The notes beneath the pieces are model-generated. The model was not told the DNA's origin. It made no database searches and saw only the letters and a program-made list of their open reading frames with translations. This document shows, piece by piece, positions 1-12,936 of a DNA stretch of 64,000 bases. This DNA is from Malania oleifera. Taxonomy: Eukaryota; Streptophyta; Magnoliopsida; Santalales; Ximeniaceae. Position 1 is the stretch's first letter, and the number at the start of each line of letters is the position of its first letter. The stretch lies in NCBI RefSeq assembly GCF_029873635.1, contig NC_080421.1, positions 992,001 through 1,056,000 on the forward strand, read 5' to 3'. The position numbers and the translations under genes were made by a program.

Positions 1-1804
1 ACTAAAAGTAGTTTAAAATTAATAACAATGATAATAATAATGATAATAATGATTAGAAAAAAAATAATAATAAAATAATAGAATAATTAATTAAGTTATT
101 GATTAATTAATTAGGTAAGTAATTAATTAAAAAAAAATTATTTAGTGGGAATGGTGGCAAGCACTCCCACATGGCCTCCATCCCTATCCCATACTCAACC
201 CATACCTTGCCCATTCCTTGCCCATTCTTTAATTTTTAAAAATTATAATTTCACCCATCTCCCCACACTTTTATAAATTCCATTTCTTCCCCAAAATTTT
301 CCTATAAATAGGGAGCTCTCAACCTTCATTTTTCACAACAATTTTCTAAGGAAGAGAAGGATTAGTGAGTGAAAGAATTTGTGGTGGAGTGAGAATTTTG
401 AGTAAGTTCTCACTCACCCACTCTTTCCGATCTCATATCTTAAAGATAGTTATTGTGTTCGTAGCACACGGTAAAAGAAGAAGGTAAGTAAATTTTGATT
501 ATGTTAGTTTCTTTTTATTTTAAATTCATACCCGAGCTTATTTTGTACGTAAATTTTAATTATGTTACTTAGTTCCACAAAATTTCCATGAGTTTATTTT
601 TACGCATATTTAATTATACCAGTTCTATCTTTAATATACTTGCATCTATTTTTGGGTTAAGAAATGTTCTAATCCCCTCGGGTAAATTTTCAGCATTTCT
701 TTATATTCAAAAATAAAATTATATATATTTATAACACAAAAATTGTGTGGCATGAGTTTATTTCTACGTTACATTTTTTATGTAAATATGAGTAAAGATG
801 AGATTTTCACGATATTATTTTAAATTGCATAAATTATAATAAGATGATTTTCAAACCCCTTATGGCAACGAAAGTTCAAAGTTACAGATGCTCGGTACCG
901 CAGCTTAAAGTTTATACGGATCAGAGTGCACCCACACTGTTTATAGAGTGGTTATTTATGTTAGTGGATTTCTCCTGAGTGCACACCTGGTTCCGGACCA
1001 GGACTTAATAAGGAAAATCTCACTTAAAGTTTACGTACGTTGATTTAGTTTGGTCGGCCAGCCAGCTAAGTCCAGTCTTCGGACCGCACAACCCAGTCAT
1101 GGGGGTAAACATGACTTACGGCAAACAGGCCTAAGGGTGATTTTTATAATATATGTTTATACATATTTAATTACGTGTACAAAGTTACTGATGATTTGAA
1201 GGAAAAGTGTAAGTTTACGTGAAAAGGATCATTTTGGTGCTTAAATGACGATCTAAGGAAAACGTATAAGGAAAAGTATATGTATGTTTATCATTAAATA
1301 TTTTTACAGTTTTAAAATTTAAAGTTTAATTTAACAGTTATAGTATATGATTATAAAAATTTACTGTTGAAATTGATGACAAAAGTTTTATGCAGGAATT
1401 TTTAAATTTATGTTTATTCTAAAAGCAGTCTTGAAGTTATAGTATTAAATATTGTTTTACGAAATTCTTTAAAAGCTCATTTTGGCCACACACTAATAAT
1501 AATCTTATTTACTTACTGTGCGTCGTCTCACCTCTATTATATTTTATTTCAGATAACTCTGAAGGACATGTCGGAAATCAGGCTTAGCAAGCATGCGGGT
1601 GGGGATTAGAAAAATAAAGATTTATTTAGAAACATTAGTATGATTTCAGATATTTACGTTTGTGTAATTTTCTTCATTTGAAATAAGTGATTGTAACATT
1701 AATAATTAGCGCTCTGGTTTGAATAAAATTGAGTTTATTTGCTTCCGCTCTAAATTAGTAGTTAAAAGTTAATATCCCAGGCCCCTCGGGGTCGGGGTGT
1801 TACA
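1..1804 (+). mobile_element. LTR of family A, copy A (left end outside window)
   Basis: This is the 3' three-quarters of a long LTR that ends in GTGTTACA at 1797-1804. It matches copy C (8741-10524) base for base with few differences, and copy B in the opposite orientation. It has a TATA box (TATAAATA, 303-310), a donor-like AAG|GTAAGT at 481-486, an acceptor-like ATTTCAG ending at 1552, and no coding content. The short reading frames in it are chance. About 530 bp of its left side lie before base 1. It appears to be inserted into LTR D. Confidence 0.8.
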
Positions 1805-4800
1805 TACAGCCTAGCACTTACCCAAGCGCTAACAATGTACACCGGCCTCTATGCTTTCTACACCAGGACGCTAGCTCCAGTTACTTGAAGTGTAACACCC
1901 CAACCCCGAGGGGCCTGAGATATTAACTTTTTACTATTGATTTACAGCGGAAGCAAATAAACTCAATTATTATTACACTAGAGCGCTAATTATCTACATT
2001 ACAATCATTTATTTCAAAAGAAGAAAAATTACACAAGCATAAATATCTGACATCATACTAATGCTAAGCCTAATTTCCAACATGCTCTTCAGAGTTATCT
2101 GAAATAAAAATTTGATTGGAGTGAGACGACGCTCAATAAGTAAATAAGATTATTATTAGTGTGTGGCCAAAATGAGCTTTTTAAAAAAATTTCATAAAAG
2201 AATATTTAATACTATAATTTCAAAATTTCTTTTAGAATAAATATAAATTTAAAAATTTTTATATAAAACTTTTGTCATCAATTACAACAGTAAAATTTTA
2301 TAATTATATACTATAACTGTTAAATTAAATTTTTAACTTTAAAACTGTAAAAATATTTAATGATAAACATATATATACTTTTCCTTATACGTTCTCCTTA
2401 GATCGTCATTTAAGCACCAAAATGATCATTTTCACGTAAACTTACACTTTTTCTTCAAATCATCAGTAACTTTGTACACATAATTAAAAAATGTATAAAT
2501 ATATATTATAAAAACTACCCTTAAGCCTGTTTGCCGTAAGTCATGTTTACCCCCATGACTGGGTTGTGCGGTCCAAAAACTGGACTTAACTGGCTGGCCG
2601 ACCAAACTAAATCAACGTACGTAAACATTAAGTGAGATTTTCCTTATTAAGTCCTGGTCTAGAACCAGGTGTACACTCAGGAGAAATCCACTAACATAAA
2701 TAACCACTCTGTAAACAGTGTGAGTGCACTCTGATCCGTATAAACTTTAAACTGCGGTACCAAGCATCTGTAACTTTGAACTTTCGTTGTCATAAGGGGT
2801 TTTAAAATCATCTTATTATAATTTATGCAATTAAAAATAATATCGTGAAAATCTCATCTTTACTCATATTTTCATAAAAAAATGCAACGTAGAAATAAAC
2901 TCATGCCATACAATTTTTGTGTTAAAAATATATATAATTTTATTTTGAATAGAAAGAAATGCTGAAAGTTTACCTGAGGGGATTAGAACATTTCTTAACC
3001 TAAAAATAGATGCATGTGTATTAAAGATAGAACTGGTATAATTAAATATGTGTAAAAATAAACTCATGAAAATTTTGTGGAACTAATTAACATAATTGAA
3101 ATTTACTTATAAAATAAACTCGGGTATGAATTTTAAATAAATAAAAAAAACTAACATAATCAAAATTTACTTACCTTCTTCCTTACGAACACTGTAACTA
3201 TTTCTAAGAAATGAGATCGGAAAGAGTGGGTGATTGAGAACTTACTCAAAAATTATCTCTCCACCACAATTTCTTTCACTCACTAATCCTTCTTTTCCTT
3301 AGAAAATTGTTGTGCAAAATGAAGGTTGAGAGCTCCCTATTTATAGAAAAATTTTGGGGAAGAAATGAAATTTATAAAAGTGTAGGGAGATGGGCGAAAT
3401 TATAATTTTTTAAAAATTAAAGAATGGGCAAGGGATGGACAAAGTATGGGTTGAGTATGGGATGGGGATGGAGGCCATGTGGGAGTGCTTGCCACCATTC
3501 CCATTAAATAAATTTTTAATTAATCACTTACCTAATTAATTAGTCAATTAGTTAATTAATTATTTTATTATTTTTCTTAATCATTATTATTATCATTGTT
3601 TTTACTTTTAAACTATTTTTAGTATTTATTTATTTTATTATTTATTTTTGAACAAGAATTAAATTTGAATTTTAAAAACTCATGTGGCCCCCACATGGTC
3701 TTGTGGGCCCCACACAACTTCGAGACCCGAATGGATCCTACGTAACTCGAATAACTCTTATACGATTTTATGCATCCTACATAACTTTGAGACTCGTGTA
3801 AACCTCCATACGGTTTCCGGACTCATGTGGGCCACACATAGGATACCTATATTATTATTATTTTATCATATATTTCTACAAATTATATCAGTCAAAACAT
3901 TATTTTATATGCTTATTTACGTATATAAACAGTGTCTTGTGGCTCCGGGACTCATGTGGACCCCACATAGTCTTGTGGGCCCCACATATGATACCTATAT
4001 TATTATCATCTTATTATGTATTTCTACAAATTATGTCTATCAAAACACTATTTTATGTATATATACTTATTTACGTGTACAAACAGTGTCTATCCTGTTT
4101 ATCTTATGGAATTCCATTTTGACCAGGCCGATCTCGGGGGAGCGACTGAGCCGTAATGGTCTCTGAGTACTCGCTTAGACAAGGTCTTTCTTAGGCATCA
4201 AACATGGAATCAAGGATCCTACAGAAAAACACTTCTGTATTGATATTAACTCAATGACCATATTTATTATTTTATTATTATTGTGCTTTAATCATATATA
4301 TATTTTTGGGTCATCACACGAAGGACCTGTAAAAATGTACGTACAGTAGGGGTGAGACACCTCTCAGTAAGGAAGAACACAAGTTATATTAGTGTGTGGC
4401 ATTTGAGTGTTATCATGACAAAACATACACACAGTTAATTGCAATCCAGTACTAATTCACACAGTGCCTACAAGCACACACAACATATGATTAGTAACCC
4501 GGTAACCAGAACTAGTGATCTCATCAACTCAGCTCTCTCAATACACCGGTCACAAGGTCAGGCAATCACATCAGCTCAGTCCTATCATATACACAACACC
4601 TGATCAGCATAGTTTCGTCACACTCTTCGACATGAAACCGGATCTGCATTCCGACATTGGCCCTCAGCCAACTCGCGAAGCACGGCGCTAACCGGCACAT
4701 GGCTAGTCCTCGACTCCCATGGCATCGTACCGGCGCTCAAATGGTGAATCCACACCCTACGGCCTGATCTGCCGAAAAGGCTCACATCCTCAAATATAGA

Positions 4801-5871
4801 GCCGGACACTCTTACTAATCTATGGCCAGCGATTTCATACGCCCTCGGATATAGAGCCGGACACTCTTCGTACCTGTAATAATTTCAGAACCGCGTTCCT
4901 ACTAGCATTTCAACATATCATACACACATGCATGCTTATATAACCAAACAAACCACACCTATTTGGTAATCAAAATCATGGTTTTTCAAACAAATACAGT
5001 TTATACAAAGTTAAGGCAAGACCATCCCATTCACGCAGTATAAATCACATATATACATAGGTTTTCATCAAAACCAAGGATGCAGCTCGTCACCCCCTTT
5101 TTCCCAAAACTGTAATAATGAAAAATCCATATTTTTCCCGTTAGATCCCCCCAAATGAGTAATCAAAACACACACAGGACCGTGGACCACAGTTCCACCG
5201 AGTCCGATTTCAAAAATAACTAACATAACACAGTTTCCCCTTACCTCAACCTCGTAAGCAAAACCCGAACTCCAAGGCTCCTAAACAGTGAACCGAGTTC
5301 CAAAACCTACAAATCCCAATACAAAATATACTCACGAGACATTCTTCTACAAAACTACCAGATCAGAAACGAAAACCGAGCCTTACCTTGATTTTATGCC
5401 AAAACCCGAAAATCTCCAAAACGAGATTCCGATCCGCAAAAGTTGTAAAGAATCCTTCCACGATCATCGTGGTAACCTCGGATTTCTGATTCTATCGATG
5501 ACCAGGGAGGAAAATCTAGAGAGAGAGAGAGTAGAGAGAGTTTAGAGAGAGAGAGAGAGAGTAGAGATTAGAAAACTTAATGAAGAAGAAACAAATTTTC
5601 CTTTTATACCCCTTTGAGCCGCCTAGTTTTCGTCGGCGAAAAGTTCCTTCATTGACAAAAAGTCGTGTATTTCATCGCGGATGTCGGCCGCCTCATCAAC
5701 AAAGTCTGATATTTCAATTTCTCTAGACCTCTTAGCTTCTTTTCCTCGACGAACCCTCTGAATTTCATCAACGAAAAGTCTTCTGCCTTCATCGACGAAA
5801 TCTGCCTTCATCCCTTCATCGATGAAATCTACCTTGCAGAGATTCATTTTTAAATATTTTGGGTTCTTACA
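1805..5871 (-). mobile_element. LTR D (reverse orientation), interrupted by copy B
   Basis: The D sequence is 1805-1890 plus 4319-5871, with family-A copy B sitting between. Read on the minus strand it starts TGTAAGAACCC at 5871, like LTR E at 26240. It then shows a degenerate GTCGAC-type array (5631-5830) and a run of GA/CT dinucleotides near 5520-5565. The shared LTR block GAGACACCTCTCAGTAAG lies at 4352-4369, with GTGTGGC following at 4393. Its 3' end lies left of copy A, outside the window. No internal retrotransposon genes are attached, so it may be a solo LTR. Confidence 0.65.
1891..4318 (-). mobile_element. Solo LTR of family A, copy B (reverse orientation)
   Basis: On the plus strand this begins TGTAACACCCC and ends TCATCACA, so it has TG...CA ends on either strand. 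It is flanked by TGAAG (1886-1890) and CGAAG (4319-4323), a 5-bp target duplication with one mismatch. It is 2428 bp against 2316 bp for copy C. Much of the extra length is a tandem duplication of about 149 bp (about 3839-3987 repeated at about 3988-4136) that includes the GTGGGGCCCACA-type palindromes. No primer site, polypurine tract or genes flank it, which fits a solo LTR. Confidence 0.85.
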
Positions 5872-7442
5872 ACGTGTATATGTTTCGGTATAGGTTTAAA
5901 ATGCCAACTATTTAAATTATGTTTTTCCGAATTTTGGACTGTTTATTAGATACGTATATGTGAAATTAAACTAATGAAAGTGAAATATTTTTCAAAATAA
6001 TTATGCAAGAAATTAAAAGTATTTTTCTAGTATATGAATGTTAAATGTAGGTTGACTTATTTTCAGGTAATGCATGAATTTTACTGTTAAATTGTGTGGC
6101 ATGAGTAAATAGGAATACTGTGTAGAAAAATGTTATATGTATAAGATGTATGATATATAGGGAATGAACTGAGTACGAAAATGTTAAATGAAATATGCTG
6201 CTTGTGTGTGTTAATACAACCTTGTAAACAGCTGAAATATGCTGGGTAAACAGCTAAAATATGTTGGGTAAAACAGCTGAAAGATGTTGGGTAAAATAGC
6301 TGAAAGATGCGGAGTAAATGTATGACAGCTAAAAAATGCTAGGTAAAATAGCTGAAAGATATTGGGTACGAAATGAAATGAAATGAAATGAATGAAATAT
6401 AAATGAAATGTGAAATGTGAACAATGTAAAATGGGAAAGAGTCACGTAAAGTGAAATGAAACAAAAAGTAAAAAATGAAAACATTAACAATTGAGAGATG
6501 CAAAATAATGGCAAACAAAATGATCTATTATGATATTAGAAGTACTTATGTACGTAGAATGTGCTACGATTTAGGCAGGGCGTACTCTTTGCCTGAGGGC
6601 TTGCTGAGAAAGGCGAATGCACTAGTAGCTTCAAATGTGGCAGTAGCTACATAAAATACTAGGGCAGAGGGAACCTACTTGTATGGGCGAGTAGATTTTC
6701 CTATCCTCAGGGCCTTTGCTGGTAAGCTATTGTTGAACGGTATGAGTACGAGATCAATCTAACACTTTAGGGCTTACTGAGTAAGGTGAGTGCCTTGGTA
6801 TACTTTATTAGTGATCTTAGGGTTGCCTAAATATCATAGCAGAGGGGTGCTACTTGTATGGGCGGATAATCATCCCTATCCTCGAGTAATCTCGTGGGTT
6901 AAATCTTTTGCATGTGATTGATTAGGTAAAAAAAATGATTTCAGAAATTATATTAAAGATTTTCAAATGTTAAATATTATGTTGATTATAAACTCATGTT
7001 GGCCACACACTATTTTAATATATTGTTTCTTCCCTTATTGAGATGTGTCTCACCCGAATATGAATTAATCTTTTTCAAGACCTCCACGAGATAGAGCTTA
7101 GAAAGCTCGAGCTGTGATAGCACTTTTGAGGAAAAGGGTATAATTTTGATGTTTTTTAGAGTGTAAATATTTTATGTATTATGTTTAAGTCTTCTGAGTG
7201 ATGAATGGTTGTGAAACACATTGATATTTGGGGGTTATGTTTTGGAGATATGTATTTATGTGAGTACAGGTGGATGTATGATGTATGTTAGAATGTAGAC
7301 GGAGGTAGAAAACTCTGGTATTGTATTTGTTGAAAGATTTTAGTTATGTTTTCCGTTGCATAAATGATATTAGAATGTGAATTATAGGTAAATGAACTGA
7401 TTAGTAGGACTCCGGGCCCACTTAGGGGGTCAGGGCATTACA
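5872..7442 (+). mobile_element. LTR L, 3' portion, inserted in the Tekay-like integrase
   Basis: The sequence is homologous to LTR G (20850-24537): both have GTTGACTTATTTTCAG-like text before GTGTGGCATG, and both end near a GGGCCCACTTAGGGGG-like motif. L ends in GGCATTACA at 7442, directly before integrase coding sequence. Its left part is cut off by LTR D at 5871 and lies outside the window. A duplicated module of roughly 190 bp recurs inside it (6570-6720 and 6766-6900), each copy with CTACTTGTATGGGCG. No coding capacity. Confidence 0.7.
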
Positions 7443-10400
7443 TATGAACAGGTTAGCAGAGATTTATGTACAAGAGATTGTTTGACCCCATGGAGTGACG
7501 GTATCCATAATTTTGGACCGTGATCCACGTTTTACATCGCGGTTCTGGAGGAGTTTGCAGGAGGCATTGGGGACTCAGGTAGCATTCAGTACCGCATTTC
7601 ATCCTCAAACAGACGGTCAGACAGAGAGAATTATTCAGGTACTTGAGGATATGTTGCGAGCGTGTGTATTGGACTTTGGGGGTAGCTGGACTCAGTATAT
7701 GCCATTGGTGGAATTTGCCTACAACAACAACTATCAGGCTAGGATAGGCATGACTCCTTATGAAGCACTTTATGGTAGGAAGTGTCGTTCCCCTTTATAA
7801 TGGAGTGAGCGGGGTGAGAGGCGAGTTTTTGGGCCAGAGATAGTCCAGCAGGCATACGATAAAGTTCGACTTATTCGAGATAGAATCAGTGCAACACTGA
7901 GTCGGCAGAAGAGCTACACGGATACTCGCCGCTAGGAACCCGAATTTGAAGTGGGTGATCATGTATTTCTGAAAATCGCACCATTGAAGGGGATCATGAG
8001 GTTTGGGAAGAAGGGTAAGTTGAGCCCTAGGTTCATTGGCCCATTTGAGATACTCGAGAAGATTGGGTCAGTTGCCTATCGACTGGTTTTACCGCCACCT
8101 CTATTCAGGATTCACAACGTGTTTCATGTTTCTATGTTAAGGAAATACGTCCCAAATCCTTCCCATATCATCATCTTTGCAGAATTGGAACTCAGTGATG
8201 ATCTAGCATGTAATAAACCAAAAAATAAAAAAAATAAAAAATAAAAAATGAATAATAATAATAATAGTTAGTATTAAAAAAAGAAAGTGTTTCTCTGTTA
8301 GGATCCTTGATTCCATGTTTGATGCCTAAGAAAGACCTTGTCTAAGCGAGTGCTCAGAGACCATTGCGGCTCAGTCACTCCCTAGAGGTCGGCCTGGTCA
8401 AAATGGAATTTCATAGGATAAACAGGGTAGACACTGTTTATATACGTAAATATGTACATAAAATAATGTTTTGACTGACATAATTTGTAGAAATATATGA
8501 TAAAATAATAATAATGTAAGTATCATATGTGGGGCCGACATGAGTCCCGAAGCCGTATGGAGGTTTACACGAGTCTCGAAGCTATTTAGGATGCATAAAA
8601 TCGTATAAGAATTATTCGAGTTACGTAGGATCCATTCGGGTCTCGAAGTTGTGTGGGGCCCACAAGACCGTGTGGGGCCCACATGAGTTTTCAAAATTCA
8701 AATTAAATTCTTGTTCAAAAATAAATAATAAAATAAATAAATACTAAAAATAGTTTAAAAGTAATAACAATGATAGTAATGATTAAGAAAAATAATAAAA
8801 TAATAAAATAATTAATTAACTAATTGATTAATTAATTAGGTAAGTAATTAATTAAGAATTTATTTAATGGGAATGGTGGCAAGCACTCCCACATGGCCTC
8901 CATCCCCATCCCATACTCAATCCATACCTTGCCCATCCTTTGTCCATTCTTTAATTTTTAAAATTATAATTTCACCCATCTCCCCACACTTTTACAAATT
9001 CCATTTCTTCCCCAAAATTTTCCTATAAATAGGGAGCTCTCAACCTTCATTTTTCACAACAATTTTCCAAGGAAGAGAAGGATTAGTGAGTGAAAGAATT
9101 TGTGGTGGAGAGAGAATTTTTGAATAAATTCTCAATCACCCACTTTTTCCGATCTCATTTCTTAAAGATAATTATTGTGTTCGTAGCACACGGTAAAAGA
9201 AGAAGGTAAGTAAATTTTGATTATGTTAGTTTCTTTTTATTTTAAATTCATACCCGAGTTTATTTTGTACGTAAATTTTAATTATGTTACTTAGTTCCAC
9301 AAAATTTCTATGAGTTTATTTTTACGCATATTTAATTATACCAGTTCTATCTTTAATATACTTGCATCTATTTTTGGGTTAAGAAATGTTCCAATCCCCT
9401 CGGGTAAATTTTCAGCATTTCTTTCTATTCAAAAATAAAATTATATATATTTTTAACACAAAAATTGTGTGGCATGAGTTTATTTTTACGTTGCATTTTT
9501 ATGAAAATATGAGTAAAGATGAGATTTTCACGATATTATTTTTAAATTGCATAAATTATAATAAGATGATTTTCAAACCCCTTATGGCAACGAAAGTTCA
9601 AAGTTACAGATGCTCGGTACCGCAGCTTAAAGTTTATACGGATCAGAGTGCACCCACACTGTTTACAGAGTGGTTATTTATGTTAGTGGATTTCTCCTGA
9701 GTGCACACCTGGTTTAAGTCCAGGACTTAATAAGGAAAATCTCACTTAAAGTTTACGTACGTTGATTTAGTTTGGTCGGCCAGCCAGCTAAGTCCAGTCT
9801 TCGGACCGCACAACCCAGTCATGGGGGTAAACATGACTTACGGCAAACAGGCCTAAGGGTGGTTTTTACAATATATGTTTATACATATTTAATTACGTGT
9901 ACAAAGTTACTGATAATTTGAAGGAAAAGTGTAAGTTTACGTGAAAAGGATCATTTTGGTGCTTATATGACGATCTAAGGAAAACGTATAAGGAAAAGTA
10001 TATGTATGTTTATCATTAAATATTTTTACAGTTTTAAAGTTAAAAGTTTAATAGCAGTTATAGTATATGATTTAAAAATTTACTGTTGAAATTGATGACA
10101 AAAGTTTTATGCAGAAATTGTTAAATTTATGTTTATTCTAAAAGAAATCTTGAAGTTATAGTATTCATTATTGTTTTACGAAATTCTTTAAAAACTCATT
10201 TTGGCCACACACTAATAATAATCTTATTTACTTACTGAGCGTCGTCTCATCCCAATCATATTTTATTTCAGATAACTCTGAAGGACATGTCGGGAATCAG
10301 GCTTAGCAAGCATGCGGGTGGGGGATTAGAAAAATAAAGATTGATTAGAAATATTAGTATGGTTTCAGATATTTACGTTTGTGTAATTTTCCTTCTTTTG

Positions 10401-10759
10401 AAATAAATGATTGTAATATGGAATATTAGTGCTCTGGTTTAATAAAAATTGAGTTTATTTGCTTCCGCTGTAAATCAGTAGTAAAAAGTTAATATCCCAG
10501 GCCCCTCGGGGTCGGGGTGTTACATAGCATATGAGGAAGCTCCACTACATATCTTAGATAGAAAAAACAGGAATTGCGCAATAAAAAGATACTGTTAATA
10601 AAAGCCCTGTGGAGGAACCATGCGATAGAAGAGGCCTCGTGGGAACTTGAAAATGAGATTAAACAGAAATACCCCCACTTGTTTAGTGGGTTACAACAGC
10701 GATGTATAATTAAGGTAATAGTAATTTTATTTTATCTAAACAGTGGAATTGTAATATAG
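7443..10759 (+). pseudogene. Ty3/gypsy (Tekay/Del-like chromovirus) integrase to chromodomain, decayed
   Basis: Coding text is 7443-8208 plus 10530-10759. The gap is an inserted LTR (copy C); without it and one target duplication the frame runs on from ...SDDLA to YEEAPLHILDR. Visible parts, in order: the integrase core with DRDPRFTS and [10 protein letters not shown], the [11 protein letters not shown] segment, the C-terminal GDHVFLK...GPFEIL and VFHVSMLRKYVP region, and a chromodomain-like end (LRNKK...WRNHAIEEASWE). This ending is typical of the Tekay/Del lineage. In-frame stops lie at about 7483 (TGA), 7798 (TAA) and 7936 (TAG), so it is dead. Everything upstream of the integrase is missing, displaced by LTR L. 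The polypurine tract and 3' LTR follow as expected. Confidence 0.9.
8209..10524 (+). mobile_element. Solo LTR of family A, copy C (complete, 2316 bp)
   Basis: It begins TGTAATAAACC, ends GGTGTTACA, and is flanked by the perfect duplication TAGCA (8204-8208 and 10525-10529). It splits the chromovirus polyprotein between the Ala and Tyr codons. It has a TATA box (TATAAATA, 9024-9031), a donor-like AAG|GTAAGT at 9203-9208 and an acceptor-like TTTCAG ending at 10271. It lacks a primer site, genes and a second LTR, so it reads as a solo LTR. This is the reference copy of the family; the others are A, B and 60048-61830. Confidence 0.92.
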
Positions 10760-10946
10760 TGTATAAGATAGGTAGTATTTTGGTTTTGGGGGAATTTTCT
10801 TTTATACTTGTAATCTCCCAGAACTACCCATGTAACCACGGTATTCCTCCGCTATAAGTGAGGGCAGGTAAAAAAATAAGTAGACCATTTTACCCTTAAA
10901 GGATGATGAGTTATATAAACAGTAAATTTCGAGGGCGAAATTTTAT

Positions 10947-10959
10947 AAGGAGGGGAGAA
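10947..10959 (+). other. Polypurine tract of the Tekay-like element
   Basis: The 13-base purine run AAGGAGGGGAGAA directly precedes the TG of the 3' LTR at 10960 and lies about 190 bp after the polyprotein stop. This is where a plus-strand primer is expected in an LTR retrotransposon. Confidence 0.8.
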
Positions 10960-12936
10960 TGTAACGACCCGAAGAATAATGGAATTTAAATAATAAAGAT
11001 GGAGGGAAATGGAAACAGTAATAGAAGGAGACAGCCAACTTCGTCGATGAACACAAGGGATTCGTCGATGACGTTACACTTTGGGATGCAATGACCAGAG
11101 AAAAATTTATTAGGTCCTCGTCGACGAACACAGGGGATTCGTCGACGACGATACAAAGAGGGCCTCATCGACGAAGACAAGTTTCATTCTAAACCCTGAA
11201 AGTCGTCGACGAGGAGATGGTGTTCGTCGACGAACCTTCTTCATGACCTTGTCAGCGAGATGACGTGACTTGTCGACGAAGGTCAGTGTATAAATAGTGT
11301 TAAACTCAAATTTTAAGTAGAATTTTCAGCAAAAACTTTACTTTCTCCCTCCTCTTCGGTTTCTCTCCCTTCTCTCTTCGATTTCGATCCCGTTAGTCAC
11401 CAGATCGACGATCTGAGGCCACCATGACACTCCTGGGGAAGTTTTCTCCAAGTCTGCCGAAGCAAATCGTCGGTGGGACGAAGTTGGATTTCATCCCAGA
11501 TTCAAGATAAGGTCTTTTAAGCAAATTTTGGCTTTCCAGCAGTTGTAGGAAAGGTTGTAGACGTAAAAATAGTAATATTTTGTTTTGGGATATATGGTTT
11601 TCAGAGTATTGAGTGGAGAACCCTGCAGGTGTAGGACCCGTCACAGTAGGGGAATTTTAGCAGAAATCATATAAGGGAAATATGCTATGCTAGGCAATTC
11701 TAGTATGTTTTCAATATAAATTATACGTTATTACCAGATTATTATTCCTAGCAGAAATTTTTACAGTTTATCAAGTATTTTTAATATGTTTTAAATTAAT
11801 GTGTGGCTTGAGAACATAGATATAGTACAGAAACATGTTTTACAGTATGTTCAAGATTATGTTTTACAGAATATACAGACAGGAAATATGCTTTACAAAA
11901 TACCATGATTATACATTTTTATAGTATCATGACATACAAATTTACAGTTAATTACAGAAATACAGTTGTTATAGAAACATTTTATTTCAACGTCATGGTT
12001 GATACAGTTATTAAAGAATCATGGTAAAACAAATAGTTATATATCGAGATGTATTATATAGTATCAGACACTAATGAACCATTACAGATACAGATTACAG
12101 AGCACGATATCGTAACTATATACAATATAGAGTGCAACCACCTATTTAGATAATACGTGGTAGGTAGGTCGATGGCATGCCCACGAGTAGACAGGCTCCC
12201 CATCAGATATGGGTTGAGGATGACTGATCAGATTGACGGAGTATAGTGGTTTATCCTGGTCTGCCAGTTAGGATAGATCCCGCCTATAGGCCGCACAACC
12301 CTGTCATGAGGGGTTAAATCATGACACACAGTTATCTATCTAGGAAAGTTTTCAGTTATTATTATGTATGTAAAGTTTCACAGAAATAGGGAATATACTT
12401 ATATATTAAAAGTATTATGAATAGAAACCTAAAATACAGATGTGTAAACAACATGGTAAAAGGTGGCGGGTTATATTACTTGTACTATATTTACAAATTC
12501 AGTTATACATGATTACATAGAAACATATTTTTATAGTATTGCACTCATTTGCCACACACTAGCAATAACATATTTCGTCTAACTGAACATCGTCCCATCC
12601 CATTAAATTAATATTTTTCAGGTAATCCAGGTAGGCGAGCAGATCAGACTCGTAGATAAAGGAGGTTACAGTTCAAGCCTGTCAGTAGAGTGAGTATTTT
12701 AGGAAGATTACTCAGTTGAGGGTATTTTGGGAAACAGTCTTATATGTATATTTTGGGAACATTTTAACACTCTAGTATTGTGTATTTTCTTGATTGTATT
12801 TATATGAATTCCGCTTCTTGCTGCTTAGGTTGATGGTTTGGTTTAATTTAGTAGGTATCAGGGCATTATAAATTTCATAGTATAAAAAAAAAAAAAAAAA
12901 AAAAACAGAATTGGAAAATAATAGCAGGTCATTACA
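10960..12936 (+). mobile_element. 3' LTR of the Tekay-like element (1977 bp)
   Basis: It starts TGTAACGACCCG and ends GGTCATTACA. The U3-like part (11040-11280) holds nine or more variants of TCGTCGACGA, followed by a TATA box at 11289-11296. It carries the shared blocks: a GCACAACCCTGTCATGAGG text near 12292, GCCACACACTAGCAATA near 12551, and TTTTTCAGGT near 12617. LTRs F and I belong to the same subfamily. A poly(A) tract lies near 12885-12905. The 5' LTR is not in the window. Confidence 0.85.

Noticed and set aside
2864-3067. Minus-strand frame 2864-3067 and similar frames in the other family-A copies as a conserved small protein
   Set aside because: It recurs only because the LTR recurs. 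It lies in the putative leader region, differs in length and frame between copies, and has no protein character.
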